NCBI RefSeq assembly: GCF_002017875.1
Contig: NZ_MUFV01000001.1
Location: 1,141,501 to 1,205,500, forward strand
Source of the DNA: Deinococcus sp. LM3
GTDB lineage: Bacteria; Deinococcota; Deinococci; Deinococcales; Deinococcaceae
Length of the DNA stretch: 64,000 nt
Reading direction: 5' to 3'
The stretch's first letter is position 1. Every line of letters starts with the position of its first letter. Of the stretch, positions 22,877 to 31,560 are shown one piece after another. Under the pieces are notes generated by a model. It was not told where the DNA came from. It saw only the letters and a list, made by a program, of their open reading frames with translations, and searched no databases. The translations under genes were made by a program, and so were the position numbers.

Positions 22877-22880
<4 letters not shown>
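22809..22880 (+). CDS. 23-residue Cys-rich small ORF coupled to the MoxR gene
   Basis: A small ORF beginning MSCKNCCQTLTPRL, with a strong AGGAG ribosome site (22796-22800) eight bases before the ATG. It ends in TGA at 22878-22880, which overlaps the GTG start of the moxR-like gene (22877-22879), so ribosomes that finish it can restart on moxR. The CKNCC motif could bind a metal or sense thiols or metals as a leader peptide. The ribosome site and junction are directly visible; a function is not. It may act only to couple translation. Confidence 0.5.
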
Positions 22881-23772
<892 letters not shown>

Positions 23773-23776
<4 letters not shown>

Positions 23777-25038
23777 GCGGGTTGGGGGCCGTCCCGCCGG
23801 ACCTCGCGGCGCAGGTGTCGGCGTTCACGGCGCGGCTGCGTGACCGGCACGGTTTCCTGATCGGGCCGGGCGAGACGGCCGACGCGCTGCGGGCGCTGGG
23901 CGCGGTGGACGTGCTGGAGCGGCGCGAGGTGCGCGGGGCGCTGCGGGCGGTCCTGAGTGCCAGCCCCGAGCAGCTGCGGCTGTTCGACCTGGAATTCAAC
24001 GCCTTCTTCCGGGTGGAGGGCGCGGCGCAACCGAAACTGCCGCCGCTGCTGCCGGAAACGAAAGCGCCGGGGGGCGAGGAACAGACCGACCCCGGGCCGC
24101 CTCCCCCACCGCAGCCGGGCCAGCGGCCCGCGCCGAAACCCACCCGCGCGCCCACCCCGGACGACGCGCCCGACCCCGACGAGGACGCGCCGGACAGTCA
24201 GGCGCCGGGCCAGCCGCTGGCCGGCGAGGACCAGGCCCCCCCGGACGACGCGGCCGTGCCCAGCCTGCGCGCCCGCCTGAGCCCGAACGCCGCGCCGGGA
24301 CAGGCCGTGCAGGCCGGCGGCGACGACCTGCCGGACCTGCTGCGGGCCGCGTCGGCGCTGGTGCGGTCCCTGCAACTGGGACGCGCGCGCCGCCTGAAAC
24401 CGCAACCCAACCGGGGGCCGAAACTGGACGCCCGGCGCACCCTGCGCGCCGCCGCCCGCACCGCCGGGGACGCCACGCTGCTGCGCTGGCTGGGCCGCCC
24501 ACGCCGCGCGCCGCGCTTCCTGCTGCTGATCGACGGGAGCCGCTCGATGGGCGCGGACGCCACGCTGCTGCTGCGCTTCGCGCAGGCGCTGCACCTGCGC
24601 TCCCGACGGGTGGAGGTCTACGCGTTCAGTACCGGCCTCACCCGCCTGACCCCGCTGCTGCGCCGCGCGCCGCCCGGCGTGCCGCTGACCCTCCCAGACC
24701 TGGGGGACGCCTGGGGCGGCGGCACACGCATCGGCGAGAACCTGCTGCGGCTGGCGCGCGAGGAACGCGCCCACGTGAACCGCGACACGCTGATCCTGAT
24801 TCTCAGCGACGGCCTGGACACCGGCGAGCCCGCGCTGGTCGGCCGGGCGCTGCGGGACCTGGAACGCCGCGCGGGCGGCGTGGTGTGGCTCTCGCCGCTG
24901 GCGGCCGGCCCGAACTACCGGCCGGTGCAGCGGGCCGTCGCGGCGGCCCTGCCGTTCCTGGACGCGCTGCTGCCGGTGGCCGGCGTCGACGACCTGCACG
25001 CCCTGCCGCGCCGCCTGCGCGCCGCCCGCCGCTCCTGA
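23773..25038 (+). CDS. VWA-domain protein (CoxE-like)
   Basis: A 421-residue partner of the MoxR ATPase. The N-terminal ~110 residues (FTARLRDRHGFLIGPGETADALRALGAVDVLERREVRGALRAVL, read in parts) match CoxE; a Pro/Asp-rich linker follows (~residues 95-165), then a von Willebrand A domain with the MIDAS motif DGSRSMG (~residue 254) and a second site at LILSDGLDTGEP. In Oligotropha, CoxE with CoxD matures the copper-molybdenum centre of CO dehydrogenase. The GTG start overlaps the moxR TGA (GTGA). No substrate enzyme lies nearby. Confidence 0.85.
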
Positions 25039-25047
25039 CCCCCTCCG

Positions 25048-25111
25048 TCATGACGGCGCATCTTCATGACCGCGCGTCGTCATGACCGCGCGTCGTCATG
25101 ACCGCGCGTCG
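25048..25111 (+). repeat. Tandem repeat, four 16-bp units
   Basis: Three identical units of TCATGACCGCGCGTCG (25064-25111) preceded by one diverged unit (25048-25063). It lies nine bases after the VWA gene stop and 38 before the next gene. Each unit contains TCATGA, a palindrome. Function unknown; it could be a binding array or a slippage-prone spacer. Confidence 0.8.
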
Positions 25112-25149
25112 TAAGGAGAGTGCAAGGGCCAGTGCGGTGAACTGACGGC

Positions 25150-26529
25150 ATGACACGCTCCCTCACGGCAGTCAATCAGTCCGCGGTTCCGGCCGGCACG
25201 CGACGCCTTCCCACCCGGCCGCCGGTCGCGCGGGCGGCGCTGGCCGCGCTGCTGGGGCCGCTGCTGCTGGCCGCCTGCGGGTCCGGACCGGCCGCCGTGA
25301 CGGGCGGCACGCCGGGCGCCACCCCTCCGGGCGCGCTGTCCACCCGCCTGGAGCGCGTGCCGGTCAGCGGCGCGCTGGCGCAACCCGGCACACTGCGGCT
25401 GCGCGGCGTGACCCCGGCCGGGGTCAGCGTGACCGTGCAGACCGCGCCGACCGGCCTGACCATCACGCCGCTCACGCCGGTCGCCAGTGGCAGCGATACC
25501 CTGCTGCCGCTCGCCGTGAGCGGCCAGGGCAGCGGCCCCGTCACCCTGACCGTCCGCGCGGGCAGCCGCTCGCAGGACGTGACGGTGCGGGTCCTGGGCA
25601 GCGGGCGGTACGCGCCGCCCACCCCGTACCTGGCGGGCGCGACCCGCTCGCAGGGCACTCAGGTGCTGCTGCGCGCCACGGTCAGCGCCGACGCCGCGTC
25701 CCGGCACAGCCTGCTGCGGTTCGACGCGGCGGCCGCCACGTTCACGTCCCTGACCTTCCCGGTGGCGGGCTTCGAGACGATCACCAGCCACGCCGTGAAC
25801 GGCCCGGACGTGTGGGTGGCGGTGCGCGGCGTGAGCGCCGACGGGAGTTTCCTGTTGCGGCGCAGCGCGGACGGGACGGCCAAACGGTTCCTGGCAGGGA
25901 CGGTCGAGACGCTGAACAACGTCACGCCGCTCACGGACGGGCGGGTGGCGTTCACGGCGTACGGGCAGGAGCGGGTGCTGCTGCTCGATCCGGCCAGCGG
26001 CGCGGTGGGGTCGGTCGCCACGTCCGGCGCGCCGGAAAGCCTGACGCTGGGCGCGGACGGCACGCTGTTCTTCACGCGGCGCGGCGCCAGTCCCGCCGTC
26101 GTGTCCGTGAGCCTGACGGGTGGCGCGGGGCGCACGTACCCGGTCGGGACGCCCGGAGTGAGCGTTCCCGCCAGCCTGAGCGCCGCGCCGGACGGTCAGC
26201 TGTGGTTCACGGAGACCCGCACCGGCACGCTGCGTACCCTCGATCCGGTCACGGGACAGCAGCACGAGGTGACCCTGCCGGCCGGCAGCGGTCCCGGCGA
26301 CGAGGCCCGCCCCGGCGAGATCGCCGTCGCGCCGGACGGCACCGTGTGGGCCACCGACACCGCCCACCCGGCCCTGCTGCGCGTCCTGCCGGGTGAGACG
26401 GCGGCCGCGACCGTGCCCCTGCCGGACAGTCCCGCGAACGCCCCGTCCGCCGGGCCGCGCGCCCTGCACGTCGCCCCGGACGGTCAGGTGTGGTTCGAGA
26501 CGGGCGGCGTCCTCGGGCAACTGCGGTAA
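25150..26529 (+). CDS. Lipoprotein with beta-propeller (Vgb/SMP-30-like) repeats
   Basis: A 459-residue exported protein. The N-terminus has a long basic region, a hydrophobic core (AALAALLGPLLLAAC) and a lipobox (LLAAC), so it is probably anchored as a lipoprotein. An Ig-like region (~80-150) precedes a six-bladed-type propeller: repeated units such as DGQLWFTETRTGTLRTLDPVTG and DGTVWATDTAHPALLRVLPG follow the 'DG.vWft....i.ridp.tg' pattern of virginiamycin B lyase-like proteins. Enzyme activity is not implied. A clear AAGGAGAG ribosome site lies upstream. Convergent with the ABC permease, with a hairpin in between. Confidence 0.72.
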   Translation: MTRSLTAVNQSAVPAGTRRLPTRPPVARAALAALLGPLLLAACGSGPAAVTGGTPGATPPGALSTRLERVPVSGALAQPGTLRLRGVTPAGVSVTVQTAPTGLTITPLTPVASGSDTLLPLAVSGQGSGPVTLTVRAGSRSQDVTVRVLGSGRYAPPTPYLAGATRSQGTQVLLRATVSADAASRHSLLRFDAAAATFTSLTFPVAGFETITSHAVNGPDVWVAVRGVSADGSFLLRRSADGTAKRFLAGTVETLNNVTPLTDGRVAFTAYGQERVLLLDPASGAVGSVATSGAPESLTLGADGTLFFTRRGASPAVVSVSLTGGAGRTYPVGTPGVSVPASLSAAPDGQLWFTETRTGTLRTLDPVTGQQHEVTLPAGSGPGDEARPGEIAVAPDGTVWATDTAHPALLRVLPGETAAATVPLPDSPANAPSAGPRALHVAPDGQVWFETGGVLGQLR

Positions 26530-26530
26530 G

Positions 26531-26578
26531 TCGATGGTTAATGGTTGATGGAGAGTTCTTTCAACCATCAACCATCGA
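26531..26578. terminator. Long inverted repeat between convergent genes
   Basis: TCGATGGTTAATGGTTGA (26531-26548) pairs with TCAACCATCAACCATCGA (26561-26578), 17 of 18 positions matching, over a 12-nt loop. It lies just after the lipoprotein stop and 20 bases before the permease stop, so it can act as a terminator on both strands. The unit is built from GATGGTT repeats and resembles the simple repeats at 35921-35988. Confidence 0.6.
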
Positions 26579-26598
26579 CTTTCAACCATCACCCTCTC

Positions 26599-27471
26599 TT
26601 ACAGGTCGCGGCGGCTGAAGCGCTGCATGGCGGCCAGGACGGCCAGGATGGTCAGGGCGACGGCCCAGACGACCAGACCGGCGGCGATGGGGGCGTCCGC
26701 GAAGAAGGGGTTCGCGCCGCGTGAGGCCTCGCTGATCTGGAGGGCCACGGCGGGTTGCAGGTGGTAACTGGCGCCCAGCCACAGGGCGTTGGTGGGCATC
26801 AGGGCGTTCGCGGTGCGGCCCAGGGTGGTCAGGGTGGGCGTGTCGGCGAAGGTGCCGATGGACCCCAGGATGCCGCCCGTGAAGCCCACGCCGTACAGCA
26901 CGAACACGCCGATGCCGTTGGCGAGCGTGGTGAACAGCGTGCTGCCTAGCACGGTCAGGCCGGTCAGCAGCAGCGTGGACAGCAGGATCAGGCCGGTCGC
27001 GGCGAGCGGGGCGGGCGGCAGGTAGCCGGTGATGGCGTACACGCCGCCGAGCAGGCCGGCGCTCAGCAGGGCCACGTACCCGAGGTTCACGGCGCCGAAG
27101 CCCAGCCAGCGGCCCAGCACCAGTTGCGCGCGGCTGATGGGCCGCGCGATGACACTCTGCATGACGCCGTTCTCGATGTCGCCGCTGACGGCGCCCACCG
27201 TGGACAGCACCGCCATCAGGGACCCCAGGAAGTACACGAGGTACATGCCGAACATGGCCGAGTAGATGACGGGCAGGTTCGACGCGCCGTTCAGGCTGCG
27301 GCCGTCCAGTCCGGCCTCCAGGGACCGCTCGTCCAGGGTGCCTTCCAGCCGTACGATGCCGTACAGGTAGAAGCCCAGGAACAGCGCGGTCAGCAGCAGC
27401 AGCACGCTCACGAGGCGTTTGCGCACCGCCTCGCGCAGCGAGAGTTCCGCGATCAGCAGGGCGTTACGCAC
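26599..27471 (-). CDS. ABC transporter permease (ABC-2 type)
   Basis: A 290-residue membrane protein with about six helices and a large extracytoplasmic loop after the first (RLEGTLDERSLEAGLDGRSLNG). It contains the ABC-2 motif VSGDIENGVMQSVIARPISRAQLVLGRW, typical of NosY-like exporters. It starts at ATG 27471, overlapping the end of the ATPase gene by eight bases, so the two are one transporter. Substrate unknown. Confidence 0.85.
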   Translation of the reverse strand: MRNALLIAELSLREAVRKRLVSVLLLLTALFLGFYLYGIVRLEGTLDERSLEAGLDGRSLNGASNLPVIYSAMFGMYLVYFLGSLMAVLSTVGAVSGDIENGVMQSVIARPISRAQLVLGRWLGFGAVNLGYVALLSAGLLGGVYAITGYLPPAPLAATGLILLSTLLLTGLTVLGSTLFTTLANGIGVFVLYGVGFTGGILGSIGTFADTPTLTTLGRTANALMPTNALWLGASYHLQPAVALQISEASRGANPFFADAPIAAGLVVWAVALTILAVLAAMQRFSRRDL

Positions 27472-28444
27472 GGGCGGCCCCCTGGCCCAGGCGGGCGGTG
27501 CGGGCGTGGCTGTCCGGGGTGTCCTCGATCAGGTCCAGGAACATGGTTTCCAGGTCCGGGCGGCGCGGGTTCAGGGCGTACAGCCGCGCGCCGGCGGCGT
27601 GAATGGCGCTGGCGACGGCGGGAATGGCGTCCTCGTGGTCCAGCCACAGTTCCACGTCGGCGCGGCCCGGCGTGTTCGTGTCGGTGTGGCGCAGTTCGCC
27701 CAGGCCCGAGAGGGTCTCCAGCAGGCCCGGCGGCAGGTGGTCCACGCGCACGTCCAGCGGCAGGACGCCGCCCATCAGTTCGCGCATGCTGCCCTGCTGC
27801 AGCACGCGGCCCTGTTTCACGAACGCCACGCGGTCGCAGACCTGCTCGACTTCCGACAGCAGGTGAGAGTTCAGGAACACGGCCGTACCCTCGCCGCGCA
27901 GTCGCTCGATGATCTCGCGCACCTCGACCCGCCCGATGGGGTCGAGGGCGCTCGTCGGTTCATCCAGGAACACCAGCGCGGGGCGGGCCAGGATCGCTCC
28001 GGCCAGCCCGGCGCGCTGCAACATGCCCTTGGAGTACCCGCCGAGGTTCTCGCCGCCCCGGCCGCCCAGGCCCACGGTCTCCAGCACCTGCGGGATGCGG
28101 GCGCCCAGTTCGGCGGCCTTCAGGCCCGCCAGCCGCCCGTGAAACCGCAGGAATTCCTCGGCGGTCATCCAGGTCTGAAAGCGGAACTGCTCGGGCAGGA
28201 AGCCCAGGCGGGCGCGCACGGCCGGGTCGTGCGGACTGCCGCCCAGGACCTGCACGCGCCCGCCCGTGGGATGCACGAGGCCCAGCAGCATCTTCACGGT
28301 GGTGCTTTTCCCGGCGCCGTTCGGGCCGAGGAATCCGAACACCTCGCCGGGCGGGACGGTCAGGGTCAGGCTGTCCACGACGGCGCGGCCCCGGTATTCC
28401 TTGCGCAACTCGTGCGTTTCGATGGCGTTCACGCCTTCCAGCAT
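27464..28444 (-). CDS. ABC transporter ATP-binding protein
   Basis: A 326-residue ATPase for the permease downstream. Walker A is GFLGPNGAGKSTTVKMLLGL, the signature reads NLGGYSKGMLQR (a common variant of LSGGQ), Walker B is ALVFLDEPTSALDPIGR, and the H-loop is VFLNSHLLSEVE. The extra C-terminal ~100 residues (HLPPGLLETLSGLGELRHTDTN...) are common in NosF/CcmA-like exporters. I start at ATG 28444; a GTG twelve bases downstream is an alternative. Confidence 0.88.
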   Translation of the reverse strand: MLEGVNAIETHELRKEYRGRAVVDSLTLTVPPGEVFGFLGPNGAGKSTTVKMLLGLVHPTGGRVQVLGGSPHDPAVRARLGFLPEQFRFQTWMTAEEFLRFHGRLAGLKAAELGARIPQVLETVGLGGRGGENLGGYSKGMLQRAGLAGAILARPALVFLDEPTSALDPIGRVEVREIIERLRGEGTAVFLNSHLLSEVEQVCDRVAFVKQGRVLQQGSMRELMGGVLPLDVRVDHLPPGLLETLSGLGELRHTDTNTPGRADVELWLDHEDAIPAVASAIHAAGARLYALNPRRPDLETMFLDLIEDTPDSHARTARLGQGAARA

Positions 28445-28613
28445 AGGCGCGCGCCGCCCGCCGGATCGTCAGTCTTTCTGCGGAGTGGTGCACGGCCCGG
28501 CGCCGGGACTGGATGTGGCGCTGTGACTGGATGTGGCGCCGGGGGGGGTGGTCGGGTGGAATGGCCCGGATTTCACGGACATGTCCGCCACGCCCGCCGC
28601 ACAATCCACGACA

Positions 28614-30290
28614 ATGACCGTGATGACCTCACCCGCCCCGTTCGACATCGGGAGCCTTCAGCTGCCCGCGAACCTGCCGGGGCCGCTGGTCATGGAGTTC
28701 CGCGCCGCCACGAACGACCGCGAGCGGGCGCAGGCGCTGATCAGTCTGGCGCGGCACCTGCGCGACACGACCATGCACGGCGCGCAGCGGATCGGGGAGG
28801 CCGCCCTGGAACTCGCGCTGCTGGCCGACGCCCCCGCCGAGGCGACCCTGGCCCTGGTCGGCCTGAGTTTCGTCGCGGCGCACCTGAACCAGCTGGAACG
28901 CTCCCGGGACGCCGTCACGCGCGCCCAGGAACTGATCCGCGAACACGACCTGCGCCACCTGCAGTCGTCGCTGCTGAACGTGCGCGCCCTGACGCACATG
29001 CTGATCGGCGACCTGAACGGCGCGCAGCAGGACCTGCAGGAATCGCTGGAACTCGCGCGGCAGCAGGGCGACCCGCTGGACACTGGCAACGCCCTGGTGA
29101 ACCTGGGGTGGCTGGCGAACAACCGGGGCGAGCCGGGCGAGGCGCTGCACCAGCTGAACCTGCTCGAGGAGCACATTCACAACCTGAACGACCCGGCCCT
29201 GCGCGACGACCTGAGCAACTACCTGCACGAGAACCGCGCGCACTCGTACGCGCTGCTGGCCCGGCAGGCCCGCGACCGGGGCCGACCGGAGGCGGTGCAG
29301 CACGCCGCGCAGCAGGGCCTGATGGTGCTGCGCGCCGCGCACGCCGCCCTGAAAGTCCTGCCCAGCCGCACCACCGAGGTCCTGTGTTACGCGCACGAGA
29401 GCACCCTGCACCTGCTGAGCGGCGACCTGAGCGCCGCGCAGCACGCCGCCGACCGCGCCGCCGAACTGCACAGCGGCCTGGACCAGCAACTGTACATAGA
29501 GGTCAACCTGTGCCTCGCGGAACTGGCCGGGGCGCGCGGCAACCACGCCGCCGCCCTCGACGAGTACCACGTCGCGCTGAGCCTCGTCCGTAGCCAGCAC
29601 CGGCACCGGGACACGCAGCGCATCCTGGGGGACATCTCGGCGCTGCACGAACGGGCCGGGCAGTACCCGCAGGCCCTGCGCGCCGCGCGCGAGGCCCTCG
29701 CCGACGCGCAGGACGCGCTGAGTCGCATGAACGTCACCACGCAGCAGCAGGCGCAGCAGGACGCCAGTTCATGGCAGGACCGCCTGCGGCTGGCCGAGGC
29801 CCAGGCGCGGCAGGACCCGCTGACCGGCCTGCTGAACCGCCGGGGCCTGGAGGAAGGAATGCTGAGCCTGCCCGCGCCGCCTGCCGGGCCGGTCGCGGCG
29901 CTGTTCCTGGACATCGACCACTTCAAACGCGTGAACGACCGGCACTCCCACGCGGGCGGGGACCGCGCCCTGCGCGCCGTGGCGGACCTGCTGCGCGGGG
30001 AACTGGCCCGCTGGCCCGGCACGCTGCTCGCCCGCTACGGCGGCGAGGAATTCGTGATGATCACCCCGGTCGGCACGCACGGGCAGGCCCACGCGCTGGC
30101 CGAGGGGTGCCGCCGCGCCGTCGCCAGTCACGACTGGTCCGCGCTGCTGCCCGGCACGAACCTGACCGCCAGCGTCGGGTACGCCGTGGAACCCCGCGAA
30201 CGCCTGCCCGAGGCACTCTCGCAGGCCGACGAGCACCTGTACCGCGCCAAACGCGCCGGCCGCAACCGCGTGCACCCGCCCAGCGACTGA
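28614..30290 (+). CDS. TPR-repeat diguanylate cyclase (GGDEF)
   Basis: A 558-residue soluble protein. Residues ~35-370 form a run of helical repeats (TPR-like; for example GNALVNLGWLANNRGEPGEALHQLNLLEE), then a short coiled coil, then a GGDEF domain (~395-555) with LTGLLNRRGLEEG, LFLDIDHFKRVNDRHSHAGGD and an intact RYGGEEFVM signature, so it should make c-di-GMP. No RxxD inhibitory site is seen before GGEEF. I start at ATG 28614; an in-frame ATG at 28581 is possible. Its stop codon touches the first base of a repeat element (30290). Confidence 0.85.
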   Translation: MTVMTSPAPFDIGSLQLPANLPGPLVMEFRAATNDRERAQALISLARHLRDTTMHGAQRIGEAALELALLADAPAEATLALVGLSFVAAHLNQLERSRDAVTRAQELIREHDLRHLQSSLLNVRALTHMLIGDLNGAQQDLQESLELARQQGDPLDTGNALVNLGWLANNRGEPGEALHQLNLLEEHIHNLNDPALRDDLSNYLHENRAHSYALLARQARDRGRPEAVQHAAQQGLMVLRAAHAALKVLPSRTTEVLCYAHESTLHLLSGDLSAAQHAADRAAELHSGLDQQLYIEVNLCLAELAGARGNHAAALDEYHVALSLVRSQHRHRDTQRILGDISALHERAGQYPQALRAAREALADAQDALSRMNVTTQQQAQQDASSWQDRLRLAEAQARQDPLTGLLNRRGLEEGMLSLPAPPAGPVAALFLDIDHFKRVNDRHSHAGGDRALRAVADLLRGELARWPGTLLARYGGEEFVMITPVGTHGQAHALAEGCRRAVASHDWSALLPGTNLTASVGYAVEPRERLPEALSQADEHLYRAKRAGRNRVHPPSD

Positions 30291-30424
30291 TACGGACTCC
30301 GATTGAAGGGCTTACAAAGCCATTCAATCCGAGCGGATGCGAGTGGGAGAAACCCGGGTTCCGGGCGTGGAGCTGGCAACCCGGCGATGTTCCGGGTTGT
30401 CAGCGAAACAGACGGAATCCGTAT
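30290..30424 (+). repeat. Dispersed ~135-bp element with inverted ends, copy 2
   Basis: Starts ATACGGACTCCG and ends CGGAATCCGTAT. The first base is the last base of the TGA stop of the diguanylate cyclase. The hairpin GATTGAAGGGCT...AGCCATTCAATC lies within the first 45 bases, directly after the stop, where it can act as a transcription terminator or 3'-stabilising stem. Confidence 0.88.
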
Positions 30425-30501
30425 GAACGCCGTCGGCAAGGGGCGGCAACAGCGGCGGCCCGCCTCCGGGGTGGAGGGGGCCGCGCGAACAGACGCCGCT
30501 G

Positions 30502-31446
30502 TCAGCGGGTCAGGATGGTTTCGATCTGCTCGATCACGTCGCTGCTCAGGCGCACGCCGGCGGCCTTCACGGTGTCCTCGATCTGCTGGACTTTCGTGGC
30601 GCCGGTGATGACGCTGCTCACGCCCTTCTGCCGCAGGATCCAGGCGAGGGCCAGTTGCGCGCGGGTGATGTTCAGGTCGTCGGCGACGGCTTTCAGGTCG
30701 CGGACTTTCTGGATGTTCTCGTCGGTCAGGAAGTTCTTGCCCCAGTTTTCCTTCTCGGTCAGGCGCGCGCCCTCGGGTTTGCCGTCGTCGTACTTGCCGG
30801 TCAGCAGGCCCATGGCGAGCGGGCTCCAGACGACCAGACCCACGCCGGCCGTCTCGGTGTACGGCAGGATCTCCTTCTCGACGCGGTCGCGGCGGATCAT
30901 GGAGTACTCGGGCTGCTCGGTGATGGGCGCGTGCAGGCCGTTCGCGCGGGCGAACTCGACCGCCTGGGCGATGCGCGCGGCGGGCCACATGCTGGTCCCC
31001 CAGTACAGGGCCTTGCCGTCGCGGATGACCTGATCGAAGGCCATGACGATCTCTTCCATGGGCACGTCGGGGTCGTAGCGGTGCGCGAAGTACACGTCGA
31101 GGTGGTCGGTGCCGAGGCGCTTCAGGCTGCCGTCGATGCTGTGCAGGACATGCTTGCGGCTGAGGCCACGGTCGTTCACGTCGTCGCTCATGGGCCAGTA
31201 CACCTTGGAGCTGATGACCAGCGTGTGGCGCGGCAGTTCGCGCAGCACGTTGCCCATCAGTTCCTCGCTGCGGCCCTTGGCGTAGATGTCGGCCTGATCG
31301 AAGAAGTTGACGCCGCCGTCGTACGCGGCGGTGACGATGTCGCGCACCATCTGCTGCTCGTTCACGCCGACGCCGTACGTTTCCCAGCCGCCCAGGGCGA
31401 CTTCGCTGACTTTCAGACCGCTCTTGCCGAGGTTCCGGTATTCCAT
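30502..31446 (-). CDS. Aldo/keto reductase (Kv-beta / YghZ-like)
   Basis: A 314-residue NADPH-dependent reductase. Family motifs: MEYRNLGKSGLKVSEVALGGW, GVNFFDQADIYAKGRSEE (catalytic Asp and Tyr), VISSKVYWP (Lys), LDVYFAHRYDP (His), QPEYSMI and VWSPLAMGLLTGKYDDG. The substrate is likely an aldehyde or methylglyoxal-like carbonyl. I start at the ATG at 31444-31446; a GTG three codons upstream overlaps the inverted repeat at 31455-31469 and is less likely. Confidence 0.87.
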   Translation of the reverse strand: MEYRNLGKSGLKVSEVALGGWETYGVGVNEQQMVRDIVTAAYDGGVNFFDQADIYAKGRSEELMGNVLRELPRHTLVISSKVYWPMSDDVNDRGLSRKHVLHSIDGSLKRLGTDHLDVYFAHRYDPDVPMEEIVMAFDQVIRDGKALYWGTSMWPAARIAQAVEFARANGLHAPITEQPEYSMIRRDRVEKEILPYTETAGVGLVVWSPLAMGLLTGKYDDGKPEGARLTEKENWGKNFLTDENIQKVRDLKAVADDLNITRAQLALAWILRQKGVSSVITGATKVQQIEDTVKAAGVRLSSDVIEQIETILTR

Positions 31447-31454
31447 GCGGGTCA

Positions 31455-31469
31455 CTTTATCGGATAAAG
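31455..31469 (-). promoter_or_regulatory. Perfect dyad at the start of the aldo/keto reductase gene
   Basis: CTTTATC-G-GATAAAG, a perfect 7-1-7 inverted repeat, eight bases before the ATG. At this position a bound protein would block transcription or translation start. It resembles an operator but I cannot name the regulator. Confidence 0.4.
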
Positions 31470-31560
31470 CATGGGCCAGCCGTCAGGTGAAGCGCGCATA
31501 AAGAGACACTCAGCACAATGCCCGCCGCGTATGAAACGCCCCTGCCCACACGGCCCGCGT

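Noticed and set aside
25048..25111. CRISPR array
   Set aside because: Units are contiguous 16-mers without unique spacers; no cas genes nearby.
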